From contig JAVXQD010000009.1 in assembly GCA_036644375.1 (NCBI GenBank), positions 1 through 62,804 on the forward strand: a DNA stretch of 62,804 bases, read 5' to 3'. The position numbers and the translations under genes were made by a program. Below, in pieces: positions 1 through 8,909 of the stretch. The DNA is from CALWZE01 sp036644375. Lineage in GTDB: Bacteria; Bacillota; Clostridia; Oscillospirales; Ruminococcaceae. The notes beneath the pieces are model-generated. The model had not been told where the DNA came from. It made no database searches and worked only from the letters and a program-made list of their open reading frames with translations. How positions within the stretch are numbered: the stretch's first letter is position 1; the number at the start of each line of letters is the position of its first letter.

Positions 1-90
1 GCCGTACCTTTCTTCAAGCATTTCTCGCTGTTGGGTCAATAAAAAGATAAAGGCAATAACAGAACTCAGAAGCAAATTGAATTTTTGCAT
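1..90 (-). CDS. Possible N-terminus of a membrane-anchored protein, cut by the window edge
   Basis: An open frame of 30 codons starts at an ATG at 88-90 and runs off the left edge without a stop. The peptide begins MQKFNLLLSSVIAFIFLL and continues with a charged segment, the look of an N-terminal membrane anchor. It lies just past the terminator at 163-209, where a new minus-strand gene could begin. The ribosome binding site is weak. Too little is present to name a function, and chance cannot be excluded. Confidence 0.3.
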   Translation of the reverse strand, partial: MQKFNLLLSSVIAFIFLLTQQREMLEERYG

Positions 91-162
91 GCCATGCCTA
101 TGCCCCGGTGCGAATGCCTTATATGCGCTCGACCGGTGTTTGACTGCTGATTTTTAAAAACG

Positions 163-209
163 AAAGCCATACGCAAACCCCGAGTGCAAAGGGTTTTGCG
201 TATGGCTTT
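163..209. terminator. Intrinsic terminator, probably for the YwbE gene
   Basis: Arms AAAGCCATACGCAAACCC (163-180) and GGGTTTTGCGTATGGCTTT (191-209) pair with one bulged base around a 10-nt loop. Read on the minus strand the stem is followed by a T-rich run, so it fits termination of the YwbE transcript. Confidence 0.75.
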
Positions 210-290
210 AAATTCTTCTGTTTATTATAAATCAATACCAAAGCTGCGCCGCTCCTGCCGGACAAAGCCTAAAGCATACCGACGTCAAGG

Positions 291-485
291 TCAGAGCAAC
301 AGCTCCTGCACCCTGCCCACCTGTCCGTCCGAAAGCATAACCTTGATACCATGGGGGTGCACACTGCTATTGGTTAAAATTCTCGCCACGATTCCTTCAG
401 TCAGCCTTCCGGTTGGCTGGTCGGCTTTCAGTATAATTTTAACTTTGCCGCCTATTTTGATATCGCTTCTTTTTTGTCCATTCAT
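291..485 (-). CDS. YwbE family protein (DUF2196)
   Basis: A 64-aa protein that begins MNGQKRSDIKIGGKVKIILK and contains the stretch PTGRLTEGIVARILTNSSVH. This pattern, a small basic beta-rich domain with G-x-V-x-I-V repeats, matches my recollection of the YwbE/DUF2196 family, which has no settled function and may bind nucleic acid. The start has a clear AAAAGGAG site upstream. The gene stands alone: a terminator follows at 163-209, and 222 bp with nothing I recognise separate it from the flavoprotein gene upstream. Confidence 0.75.
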   Translation of the reverse strand: MNGQKRSDIKIGGKVKIILKADQPTGRLTEGIVARILTNSSVHPHGIKVMLSDGQVGRVQELLL

Positions 486-707
486 AGAAATTCGCTCCTT
501 TTATCGCCTTTATCCCCTGTGCGCAGTCACGCGGGATAAATTCGTCGTATCCGGCTTCGTCGCTTACTTGTGCTCATCAGGTAGCGGCATATTAATATCC
601 GCACTCAGATGCTCTGCTTGTGCCCTTTACGAATTTTTCATTGTTTCCGTAACAGCCAGCAAACTGCTTCGATTTATAATTGCAGGTTTCCGCCGAACTT
701 ATCAAAG

Positions 708-2516
708 TTATCTGTTTTTGTCCTTATCGTCTTTTTTATCCTTGCTATCCTTCGCATCTTTTTCTTCCGTTACAATGATACTCTGAACATGGTCGGACTT
801 GGAATATTCGCTTGCACTTTTGCCTGCAAGTCTGCCCGAATCAATTACCTGCGCAAGCGATGCGCCATTGCCGGGATATGAACCGCTTAAGCAGTTTCCG
901 TTTGCCGCTTCTCCGCACGCGAACAGTCCGGGAACCGCCCCTATTTCGCTCATAGCCTGACCGCCTGTGTTGGTGCGTATTCCTCCCATTGTACCATAGC
1001 TTTTCAAGGAATACTGCACTGCGTAATAAGGTCCCCTGCCGATTGCTTTCAAGCTTTCGACGGACTTTCCAAACTCCTCGTCAACCCCGACCGCACATGC
1101 CTGATTATAGTTTTTCACTGTATTGACAAGCTGCTTTGCATTGAGTATTTCTGCAAGCTGCTCCAATGTATCGGCTTTAACCACGGTCTCGTTTTTGATC
1201 CCATTTTTAAATGAGCCTTTATATCCATGCGAATCGGTTATGAGATAAGCCGTTCCATATCCCGCTATCTGAATCGCCGAGCCCTGTGCAAGCGCGGAGT
1301 TCTCCTCATTGACAAACCGTGCTCCGTCAGGAGTTACGAGCAATCCGCTCGAGCCATTTGAATTTGCATAAAAATCGTACAGCTCCGCAATGAGCGAGCC
1401 CTCGAGAATTTTTGCTCCGGCCTTCCGAGCAAGCTCTATTCCCTCACCGGTGCTGCCGACAGAGGTATACGAATATACGGGAAGCGCAGGCACTTTGTTG
1501 AAATCCTGTAAAAACACCGAGCTGCGATCATAGCCGCCCGTTGCAAGGACAGTTGCATCGGCCCATACAGTAATGATATCTCCGTCATCCTGTTTTGCAC
1601 GAACTCCCATAATCTCACCGACCATATCCCTGGTCAGTTCATAAACTTCACTGTTGTATATTATCCGAACACCCGCAGCAACGGCAGCTTCAACCAGCGG
1701 TTTGATAATGGCACCGCCGCTCGCATCTCCCTTGGCATTTACCGCAAGATGTATGCGTGGAGTTGGGCTGTCTTCTGTAGAGAGCAGCGTGTCTGAAAAA
1801 GATACCCCGATATCTGTCAAAAATTTAATGTTATCCGCCGAGTGTTCTGAGAGGGAAATCAGTCTGTTCTGCTGAACCGAATCGCCGGAATGATCATACA
1901 AGAATCCTGCAAAGCTTGAAGTGCTGTCGCTAATTCCATCGTATGCCTGTTGCTCTGTACCTGCCGCCATCACCATTCCGCCGCTTCGCACAGTTGTGCC
2001 GCCTGCCAGCCCCATTTTTTCCACAAGAATTACATTTGCACCGTTTTGCGCTGCTGATATTGCCGCCGTCAAGCCTGCACCTCCCGCTCCGACAACAACG
2101 ACATCACAAGTATAGTCGATATACTCCCCGTTCTCCTTGTCGTCTTTGCTCTGTGCTAAGCTATCCGGGTCAATTCCCGCGCTTTTCAGCGCATGCTTTG
2201 CGCACTCAATTGCAGCCGCGCTGGATTCTGTCGCCCCCGCTATAATGTCCACATCCGGATTCTGATCCTCGTTTATCTCATCAACAATTCGGCTGACTGC
2301 AAGATCCCCTATTCCATATCCCTCGTTCTGCCTGTCAACCTTAATCTTAAATTTGCCGTCATTCAAAAGCTCCGCCGTCATCTCAATATAACCGGAATAG
2401 CCATGAACACGTGCGCGGCCGGCAAAAATCCTTTCGCATCCGCCGATTGCCAGAACAATCACAACACATATTGCCGATATAATCAGCACCTTCATTTTCG
2501 TTGACATTTTTGCCAT
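708..2516 (-). CDS. Lipoprotein-anchored FMN/FAD flavoprotein, fumarate-reductase-like
   Basis: A 602-aa protein. An N-terminal hydrophobic segment ends in the lipobox-like IGGC, so it is probably exported and lipid-anchored. Residues about 30-110 form an FMN_bind domain with the motif AGATESS; in this family the Thr carries covalently bound FMN. The FAD domain follows with VVVGAGGAGLTAAISAA (Rossmann GxGGxG) and a C-terminal FAD-binding segment ending SYPGNGASLAQVIDSGRLAG. The layout equals that of flavin-based fumarate/urocanate/acrylate-type reductases used as extracytoplasmic electron sinks; the substrate cannot be told from sequence. The ATG at 2516 is chosen because GAGGG lies 10 nt upstream; an upstream TTG at 2537 lacks a site. 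The last 16 residues are an unusual Lys/Asp run. Confidence 0.8.
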   Translation of the reverse strand: MAKMSTKMKVLIISAICVVIVLAIGGCERIFAGRARVHGYSGYIEMTAELLNDGKFKIKVDRQNEGYGIGDLAVSRIVDEINEDQNPDVDIIAGATESSAAAIECAKHALKSAGIDPDSLAQSKDDKENGEYIDYTCDVVVVGAGGAGLTAAISAAQNGANVILVEKMGLAGGTTVRSGGMVMAAGTEQQAYDGISDSTSSFAGFLYDHSGDSVQQNRLISLSEHSADNIKFLTDIGVSFSDTLLSTEDSPTPRIHLAVNAKGDASGGAIIKPLVEAAVAAGVRIIYNSEVYELTRDMVGEIMGVRAKQDDGDIITVWADATVLATGGYDRSSVFLQDFNKVPALPVYSYTSVGSTGEGIELARKAGAKILEGSLIAELYDFYANSNGSSGLLVTPDGARFVNEENSALAQGSAIQIAGYGTAYLITDSHGYKGSFKNGIKNETVVKADTLEQLAEILNAKQLVNTVKNYNQACAVGVDEEFGKSVESLKAIGRGPYYAVQYSLKSYGTMGGIRTNTGGQAMSEIGAVPGLFACGEAANGNCLSGSYPGNGASLAQVIDSGRLAGKSASEYSKSDHVQSIIVTEEKDAKDSKDKKDDKDKNR

Positions 2517-2673
2517 TTTTGCCGTACCCTCTTTCAATCGCTATCCCTTTTGTACCAATTGTGGTATTATATTCTATGCGTGCCACACGGTAAAAAAATA
2601 TCTTAATTCATGGAAGTAATAATTTCATTTGCATGCATTACATTTTAATCAGTTTAATGGTGGTGTCTGAATT

Positions 2674-3915
2674 ATGTCATCGGAGAAAAAAAAGAAAGTT
2701 TCAAAAGCTCCCCGCAAGCCATTTGCTCCGCTATACCTGCTTGCTGTTATCTGCTGCCGCGCGTACATGTATATTGTTTACAATTTGCATCTTGATAACT
2801 CACAGCTTAAGGGAATTAACTCCCCTGCTGTTGTTCTGGGAAATCATGAAAGCAATCTGGATTTTATCATAATGGCTCTGACCTTATATCCGATAAGGCT
2901 CAATTTCATGGTTACGACCTATTTCTTTCGGCACGCACTGCTCGGACGGCTGCTGAGCTTTATGGGGTGTATTCCGAAAAAGCAGTTTGTTCCCGATACG
3001 ACGGCAATTCGCGCTTGCCTTGCCACTGCAAAAAACGGACAGAGTCTCGGCATCTTTCCCGAGGGGCAGGTGACCTATACCGGGGCAACCGGAGAGATTG
3101 ACAAAAGCATATCAAAGCTTGTCAAAAAGCTTGGACTTCCCGTCATCATATGCTCCATTCGAGGAGATCATCTGACCGGCCCAAAATGGGCAAACGGAAA
3201 GCAGTATCACGGCAGAATTGAAAGTACGGCAGTTCGGCTTCTTTCCTCCGAACAATTATCCGAGCTTTCCGCCGATGAGATTTTCAATAAAATATCCGCA
3301 GCATTAAGCTATAACGAATACGAATGGCAACGCGAAAAACACGTTGAATTCAGGCCGAAACGCACAACAGATGGCCTTCAGAGTATACTATATCACTGTC
3401 CTCGTTGCAACTGCGATTTTACCTTTTCGTCAAAAAACAACGAATTGATTTGTGGAAAATGCGGATACAAAGTAGAAATAGATTCCTTTGGATTTCTTCA
3501 TGGGGCAAATGGCTGTCAAACCTTTTTTGACAATCCTGTTGATTGGTACAACAGCGAGCTCAATCTGCTTAAAAGCGAGATGCAGCGCTCTGACTATTCA
3601 TTCACAAGTGCATGCACCCTTTTTAAAACCGTAGACAACAAATTCGGGTATTACAGATGCGGCAGCGGAATCATGACCGCAGATCTGTCCGGCATACATT
3701 TCAAAGGGGAAAAAGAGGGTGTTCCCTTTGAGTTCTCCGCCCTTGTGGAGCATCAGTCAAACGTCACTCACAACATGGGAATGGGCGGTCTCGATGTGCC
3801 GCAGGGAGACGTGAATTATGGTCTTGCACCCGATGACATAAGAAAGCTGATTAAATTTGTTTCGATATATGTCATTGCCCACAGAATTTATACTTCGACA
3901 AACCATCTGTCATAG
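2674..3915 (+). CDS. PlsC-type acyltransferase with C-terminal zinc ribbon
   Basis: A 413-aa protein. Residues about 45-200 form a glycerolphosphate acyltransferase domain with the catalytic NHESNLD motif (HX4D) and the FPEG substrate-binding motif. Such enzymes acylate lysophosphatidate or related lipids at the inner membrane face. Residues about 240-275 contain CPRC-x17-CGKCG, a four-cysteine zinc ribbon absent from ordinary PlsC. About 140 more residues follow without a motif I recognise. It is divergent from the flavoprotein gene and convergent with the hydrolase at 4048. Acyltransferase is well supported; the acceptor is unknown. Confidence 0.75.
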   Translation: MSSEKKKKVSKAPRKPFAPLYLLAVICCRAYMYIVYNLHLDNSQLKGINSPAVVLGNHESNLDFIIMALTLYPIRLNFMVTTYFFRHALLGRLLSFMGCIPKKQFVPDTTAIRACLATAKNGQSLGIFPEGQVTYTGATGEIDKSISKLVKKLGLPVIICSIRGDHLTGPKWANGKQYHGRIESTAVRLLSSEQLSELSADEIFNKISAALSYNEYEWQREKHVEFRPKRTTDGLQSILYHCPRCNCDFTFSSKNNELICGKCGYKVEIDSFGFLHGANGCQTFFDNPVDWYNSELNLLKSEMQRSDYSFTSACTLFKTVDNKFGYYRCGSGIMTADLSGIHFKGEKEGVPFEFSALVEHQSNVTHNMGMGGLDVPQGDVNYGLAPDDIRKLIKFVSIYVIAHRIYTSTNHLS

Positions 3916-4047
3916 GCTGTACTCGACCTGCACATGCTTTCGCGCTTAAAATATTGGCGCAATCACGGAAAGCGGCTTATCTCTCTCAAAAATCAGCCTG
4001 TCGCAATTTTTTCTCTTTGCTCTGTTGACTTTGATTTAGTATTTCCC

Positions 4048-5013
4048 CTATTGTCCGATATAATTTTCAACAAACTCACTGACTGTCTTTTTGTAAAGCG
4101 GCGTGTTTTTAAAAAAGCTTATTCCGTGCTGAGCTCCCTCCACAATAAACATTTTTTTATCACCTGCACATGCGTCATACAGGTCACGCATCATCTCAAA
4201 CGGCACCACAAGATCGTGCGTTCCATGTATGAACAGCATAGGTACATGACAGCGGCGAAGCGGCTCAACCGCGCTTGCCTCCTTTAGCCCATAGTGGCTG
4301 ACCAATCGATTGTATCCGCTCGCAATCGATATTATCAGACGCTTGAACGGAAGCCTGCTGTCATCGACCTGCAGATGATACAAAAAAGAATCATAGGCAT
4401 TGGTATACCCGCAGTCTTCAATTGCACATTTGACATTTGACGGAAGCTCGGATTCCCCGCATGTCATCATCACCGTGGCTGCTCCCATTGAGATGCCATG
4501 CATAACAATTTTCGTCTCAGCTCCGAGCATTGCAATAATCCTGTCAAGCCACAGCAGCATATCCCTGCGTTCGAGCCAGCCCATGCCGATATACTTGCCC
4601 TCACTCTTGCCATGTGCGCGCTGATCGGGCATAAACACGTTATATCCCATCTCATAGTACATTTTTGCGATAAAGCCCATTTCGCCTGACACACATTGGT
4701 GTCCGTGAATCACAAAGGCAAGCTTATTCGTTTTGTTAATCGCATACAAAATATTGCCAACCAGCAAAAGACCTTCCTGCGATTTTATTTCAACACGCTG
4801 AATGGGCTGCTTGTTCCACCAGATGTTGCCGTCTACCGCATGCGTTCGATACGGAGACGTTCCGGATGGCGTCATTTTGCTTTCATCGGTTGACGGGTCA
4901 TAATTCCAGTCTTTTTTCGTCTGTCTGCAAAGAGCATTTTTGTGCATTGCAAGTGCGAGGATTCCGAGAGTTATTAAAAATAACGCAATTAATATCAAAA
5001 CGGCTATTTTCAT
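4048..5013 (-). CDS. Membrane-anchored alpha/beta hydrolase
   Basis: A 321-aa protein that starts with one hydrophobic helix (MKIAVLILIALFLITLGIL), so it is probably anchored with the catalytic domain outside. The alpha/beta-hydrolase triad is visible: nucleophile in GISMGAA, Asp in HGTHDLVVPFE and His in GAQHG. The oxyanion region reads VIHGHQC. The family covers esterases, thioesterases and peptidases of the BAAT/S9 type, and the substrate is not predictable. The start at 5013 is preferred for its GAGGAGAAGG ribosome binding site; an upstream ATG would add 12 charged residues before the helix. Confidence 0.8.
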   Translation of the reverse strand: MKIAVLILIALFLITLGILALAMHKNALCRQTKKDWNYDPSTDESKMTPSGTSPYRTHAVDGNIWWNKQPIQRVEIKSQEGLLLVGNILYAINKTNKLAFVIHGHQCVSGEMGFIAKMYYEMGYNVFMPDQRAHGKSEGKYIGMGWLERRDMLLWLDRIIAMLGAETKIVMHGISMGAATVMMTCGESELPSNVKCAIEDCGYTNAYDSFLYHLQVDDSRLPFKRLIISIASGYNRLVSHYGLKEASAVEPLRRCHVPMLFIHGTHDLVVPFEMMRDLYDACAGDKKMFIVEGAQHGISFFKNTPLYKKTVSEFVENYIGQ

Positions 5014-5243
5014 CTGCCTTCTCCTCTGCATGACATTACCGCAATGCATAATTAAATGGAAATTGAGAGCCTGTCAGGCGTTGCAATACTTCTGTTTCGC
5101 AGCACGCCAAAAGCATTGCCTATTGCGAGTCAGCCATTATTCATTTAAAATGTATATTTCTGTTATTCTATCACATTTAATCTGCATTTTTCAATTGCAA
5201 ACACGCTTAGAATAAGTCTGTCTGCGTAATTTGCGGTTTGTAT

Positions 5244-5273
5244 TTTACATAACAAGTGTATTTATGCTATAAT
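5244..5273 (+). promoter_or_regulatory. Promoter of the FkbH/ACP operon
   Basis: TTTACA at 5244-5249, an 18-nt spacer and TATAAT at 5268-5273, with an extended minus-10 (TGC directly before TATAAT). It lies about 75 nt upstream of the FkbH-like start at 5348. Confidence 0.6.
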
Positions 5274-5347
5274 TCATAACAAATATTTATTTTATTCAAC
5301 CCTTGCGAAGTAACACAATCGCAAAAAACATCAGCACGGAGGTTGTT

Positions 5348-7117
5348 ATGCTTGAATATCCTTTTGATGCTTCATTTATAATGCAAAGCAAACGCGCAAT
5401 CAAGAAGCAGCTGCTCCTGAACAGCGGTCTGATTGACAAAAAAATCGCTCTTTTATCGGGCACGACAATAGGTGAAATAAAAAATATTCTTGAGCTTTTT
5501 TTGCTTGACAGCGGAATCAAACCCGAGTTTTTTGTCGGTGACTATTCGCGTTTTTACGAGGATATCATCTTTGACGACGGAGCTCTTGCCGCCTTTGAAC
5601 CCGATGTTATTTTCATCAATACGAGCACACACAATATCGAAAATCCGCCTTTTGCAGGCGAGTCTCGGGAAAGCTGTTCCATCAAGCTCGAAAATACCTT
5701 CAACCGCTTTAAGAGCGTCTGGCAGTCTGCGGAAAAATTTAAATGTCCTGTGATTCAGAATAATTTTGAATACCCTCAGTACCGCGTAATGGGCAATTAC
5801 GATGCCGTGTCTCCGAGCGGTAAGATCCGATTTGTAAATCAGCTCAACGAAAAAATGGCTGACTATGCTTTTTCTCACAAGAACCTTTATATTAACGATT
5901 TCAACTACATCTCCGCTTCATACGGCATTGACAAATTCAGTGATCCCAGTTATTACAACAGCTATAAATACGCAATTAACCCTGAGGCTATTCCATATTT
6001 GTGCCACTCGGTTGCGGCGATTATAAAATCGCTTTTCGGAAAAAACAAAAAGGCGCTCATGCTTGATCTCGACAACACGCTTTGGCACGGAGTCATCGGC
6101 GATGACGGCGTTGAGGGGATAAAGCTCGGGACGGAAAGTCCCGAGGGAATTGCGCACACCGAGCTTCAACGCTATGCAAAAGAACTTTCCGGTATCGGAG
6201 TGATTCTCGGTGTTTGCAGTAAAAACGAGGAATCCGCCGCCAAAAGTGGGTTTGACCACCCTTCGAGCGTGCTGAAAGTCGATGACTTTTTGAGCTTTAA
6301 AGCAAACTGGGAACCAAAATCCATGAATCTTGTTCAGAGCGCACATGATCTCAATGTAGGCGTTGACTCATTTGTGTTTGCCGACGACAATCCCGCCGAA
6401 CGTGAAATTGTCCGTGCAGCAAATCTCGGAATTTCTGTCCCTGAGCTCAGCGCTCCCGAACGCTTTGCTCTGACAATTGCAAACGGCGCATATTTTGAGA
6501 TTACCGCTCTTTCCGCAGATGATATCAAACGCGCCGAGATGTACAAGCAGAATCTTGAGCGTGAAAAGTTGGAGTCCGGATTTACCGACTATGGCGCATA
6601 TTTAAAATCTCTCAACATGCGCGGATATATATCCGCCTTTACCCCGGGGGGCATCGAGCGTATAGCACAGCTTGCAAACAAGACCAATCAGTTTAACCTT
6701 ACCACGCGGCGTTATACACAAAACGAACTCGAACAGCGGGCAGCTAATCCGAACGCAATAACGCTCAGCGGCCGTCTTGAGGACAAATTCGGCGATAATG
6801 GCATCGTAACAGAAATAGTTGCGAATATCGAAAATACCAATGCCGATATCGAGCTTTGGATTATGAGCTGCCGCGTATTTAAGCGCGAGCTCGAATATGC
6901 AATGTTTGACGAGCTTGTTCGAATATGCTGTGCGCGCGGAGTCAAGACTATCACCGGAAGCTATTTTAAAACCGCAAAGAATGTTATTGTCGCAAACTAT
7001 TACGGAACTCTCGGTTTTGAAAAAATCGAGCAGAACGGCGACGACAGCGTTTGGCGATACTCCATTCCAGAAAACTACGAAAACAAAAATAAATCTATCG
7101 AGGTATACAATGAATAG
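5348..7117 (+). CDS. FkbH-like HAD-IIIC protein, probable glyceryl-ACP synthase
   Basis: A 589-aa protein. The first ~230 residues look like the SGNH-like N-terminal part seen in long FkbH proteins. At about residue 238 comes LMLDLDNTLWHGVIGDDG, the HAD DxD motif of the FkbH subfamily, and further on FADDNPAEREIV (HAD motif with paired Asp). Residues about 430-570 resemble a GNAT fold. Family knowledge: FkbH proteins take glycerate from 1,3-bisphosphoglycerate, dephosphorylate it and load glyceryl onto an acyl carrier protein. The ACP gene follows directly and overlaps by 8 nt, which fits. The ATG at 5348 has CGGAGG upstream; a TTG 45 nt earlier lacks a site. Confidence 0.82.
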   Translation: MLEYPFDASFIMQSKRAIKKQLLLNSGLIDKKIALLSGTTIGEIKNILELFLLDSGIKPEFFVGDYSRFYEDIIFDDGALAAFEPDVIFINTSTHNIENPPFAGESRESCSIKLENTFNRFKSVWQSAEKFKCPVIQNNFEYPQYRVMGNYDAVSPSGKIRFVNQLNEKMADYAFSHKNLYINDFNYISASYGIDKFSDPSYYNSYKYAINPEAIPYLCHSVAAIIKSLFGKNKKALMLDLDNTLWHGVIGDDGVEGIKLGTESPEGIAHTELQRYAKELSGIGVILGVCSKNEESAAKSGFDHPSSVLKVDDFLSFKANWEPKSMNLVQSAHDLNVGVDSFVFADDNPAEREIVRAANLGISVPELSAPERFALTIANGAYFEITALSADDIKRAEMYKQNLEREKLESGFTDYGAYLKSLNMRGYISAFTPGGIERIAQLANKTNQFNLTTRRYTQNELEQRAANPNAITLSGRLEDKFGDNGIVTEIVANIENTNADIELWIMSCRVFKRELEYAMFDELVRICCARGVKTITGSYFKTAKNVIVANYYGTLGFEKIEQNGDDSVWRYSIPENYENKNKSIEVYNE

Positions 7118-7349
7118 ACAACAAGTTATGGAAAAAGCAAATACCGTATTCTGCAACATTTTCGACGATGAGGATATCGTCATCTCGGATGATACCACCT
7201 CCGCGGATATTGAGGACTGGGACAGCCTTGAGCAGATAAATATTTTGGTCGCGCTCGAAAAGCTTTTCTCTATCAAATTCGCAGTGAGCGAGGTCGAGGG
7301 CCTGAAAAACGTCGGCGAGATGATAGATCTTATCATGTCAAAGCTTTAA
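7110..7349 (+). CDS. Acyl carrier protein
   Basis: A 79-aa acidic four-helix-type protein with DWDSLEQINILVALE; the Ser of DSLEQ is the expected 4'-phosphopantetheine site. The start overlaps the end of the FkbH-like gene by 8 nt, so the two are translationally coupled and probably act together: FkbH loads the carrier. It is not the housekeeping AcpP, which normally sits with fatty-acid genes. No phosphopantetheinyl transferase is in the window, so one encoded elsewhere would have to activate it. Confidence 0.88.
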   Translation: MNRQQVMEKANTVFCNIFDDEDIVISDDTTSADIEDWDSLEQINILVALEKLFSIKFAVSEVEGLKNVGEMIDLIMSKL

Positions 7350-7479
7350 TCACATCTTTTTCATACTGATTTTCTGCATTTAATATTTTTAAATCGCGGA
7401 AACTTTTTCCGACTGTCTTTTTTAAAGTGTTTTTGTCGCGCCGCCGGTTACTTTAAGCATAACAAATCGAGGTTTTATC

Positions 7480-7902
7480 ATGAATCATTATACTATCACA
7501 GAGCTGTCCCTCGGTCAGTCCGAGCAGTTTACAGTAACAGTGACCGCAGAAATGCTCGACCGATTTCGCGATTACAGCGGTGATGTAAATCCGTTGCACA
7601 ATGATGAGAACTATGCCGCCGAGCGCGGATATCCGGGGCGGGTTGTATTTGGTATGCTCGTTGCCGGATTTTACTCGACGCTTGCAGGCGTATATCTGCC
7701 CGGAGAATTATGTCTGCTTCATGAGGTGACAACCAAATTTAAAAAACCGGTTTTTATCGGAGACGTACTTACAGTCACCGGCAGGATTTCCGAGATTCAA
7801 GAGGCATTCGGGCGAATAGAAATCGATGCTAAAATCACTAACCAAAACGGAATAACGGTCAACAGAGGCTGTATCAAAGCCGGTATTCTGCAAAATAAAT
7901 AA
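7480..7902 (+). CDS. MaoC-type hot-dog enoyl hydratase
   Basis: A 140-aa single hot-dog domain. The motif FRDYSGDVNPLHNDENYA carries the catalytic Asp and His of R-specific enoyl-CoA/ACP hydratases (D-x4-H), followed by the GMLVAGFYS helix. Such enzymes add or remove water at a 3-hydroxyacyl/enoyl thioester. The gap of 130 bp after the ACP gene has no terminator I can see, and GAGG precedes the ATG. In this operon it probably works on an ACP-bound short acyl chain. Confidence 0.85.
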   Translation: MNHYTITELSLGQSEQFTVTVTAEMLDRFRDYSGDVNPLHNDENYAAERGYPGRVVFGMLVAGFYSTLAGVYLPGELCLLHEVTTKFKKPVFIGDVLTVTGRISEIQEAFGRIEIDAKITNQNGITVNRGCIKAGILQNK

Positions 7903-7922
7903 TTTTTACCGGGAGAGAGCGT

Positions 7923-8183
7923 ATGACAGCTGATATAGAGGATGTTTGCAGGGACTGCGAGCAATTTTGTGCCGATTTTAAGGCTATAACAACCGCAAAA
8001 ACTCCGAGAGTATATGAGGATTTAAGTGACGAGGAGTATGACGAAGCATTCACTCTGCTCAGCTCAATCTATCTTGAATACCCGCTTTTCAACCATGATG
8101 ACAAGCGCGCCCTCTCTGTGATGCGGGGCTACGCTGCACAGCTTGAGAATATTTTGCGCAAATCGGAGGTAAAAAAGAAATGA
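7923..8183 (+). CDS. Unrecognised small acidic protein in the FkbH/ACP operon
   Basis: An 86-aa protein, predicted mostly helical and acidic, with two Cys near the N-terminus (DVCRDCEQFC) and a Lys-rich end. I recognise no family. It has a good ribosome binding site (GGGAGAGAGCG), sits 20 nt after the MaoC gene, and its stop overlaps the SDR start in an ATGA, so it is clearly a translated member of the operon. It could be a small subunit or an adaptor for its SDR or MaoC neighbours; that is a guess from position only. Confidence 0.75.
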   Translation: MTADIEDVCRDCEQFCADFKAITTAKTPRVYEDLSDEEYDEAFTLLSSIYLEYPLFNHDDKRALSVMRGYAAQLENILRKSEVKKK

Positions 8184-8908
8184 CAGCTTCTAAAAATGCC
8201 ACTCTCGTCGTCGGAGCCGACAGCGATATGGGCACCGCCATAATCAGCGGACTTTCCGGCAACATAATCGCACATGTTTTTGCCGCGCCCGACAAGGTCA
8301 GGGATCTGGACACGGACGAGCGCAAAATATATTCCGTCAGCGGAAATCTCGCAACCGTCGAGGGCATACGCGATTTTATCGCCGCCGTCAAAGCCCTTGA
8401 ACTAAATGTCACGAAAATCGTTCATCTGCCCTGTATGCCTGCAATACCGACAAGGCTCAAAAATTTTGATGAGAACAAATTTGAGCTTGAAATTAATGTT
8501 GCTTTCATGAGTGCAATTCTTATATGCCGTGAATTTGTTCCCGCAATGGCAAAGCAGCGATTCGGTCGCGTTGTTTTTATGCTGACAAGCTATTGCATCG
8601 GTGTTCCGCCGAAATATCTGACTAGCTATGTCGCGGTAAAATATGCCGTCATGGGTCTTATGCGCTCACTTGCAACCGAATTTGCCGACAAGGGCGTAAC
8701 CTTCAACGGTATCGCACCAAGCATGACCGAGACGAAATTTCTTGCCGATATTGCCGACCTGACCGTTGAGGCAAGTGCAAAAAATCATCCTATGGGCAGA
8801 AACGCCCGGCCAGCGGATATCGCTCCGACCGCATGGCATCTTCTTGATGACGATAACGAATATACAAGCGGAGCCGTTATACCCATTACGGGGGGAAGTC
8901 AGTACTGA
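8180..8908 (+). CDS. Short-chain dehydrogenase/reductase, FabG-like
   Basis: A 242-aa SDR. The N-terminal cofactor motif is degenerate (VVGADSDMGTAI instead of TGxxxGIG). The catalytic Ser is in MLTSY and the Tyr/Lys pair in SYVAVKYAVMG (YxxxK). The C-terminus ends SGAVIPITGG, typical of FabG-like enzymes (GxxxxVDGG). The expected role is NAD(P)-dependent reduction or oxidation of a beta-keto/hydroxy group, here probably on the operon's ACP. The start overlaps the 86-aa gene by 4 nt, and the next gene begins 1 nt after the stop. Confidence 0.85.
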   Translation: MTASKNATLVVGADSDMGTAIISGLSGNIIAHVFAAPDKVRDLDTDERKIYSVSGNLATVEGIRDFIAAVKALELNVTKIVHLPCMPAIPTRLKNFDENKFELEINVAFMSAILICREFVPAMAKQRFGRVVFMLTSYCIGVPPKYLTSYVAVKYAVMGLMRSLATEFADKGVTFNGIAPSMTETKFLADIADLTVEASAKNHPMGRNARPADIAPTAWHLLDDDNEYTSGAVIPITGGSQY

Positions 8909-8909
8909 T

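Noticed and set aside
1..42. Plus-strand frame open from the edge to TAA at 40-42
   Set aside because: Only 13 codons with no recognisable C-terminus; the minus-strand reading gives a more protein-like peptide.
184..786. A 200-codon plus-strand frame
   Set aside because: It lies across the YwbE gene and the flavoprotein end on the opposite strand, starts in a terminator arm and has no family features.
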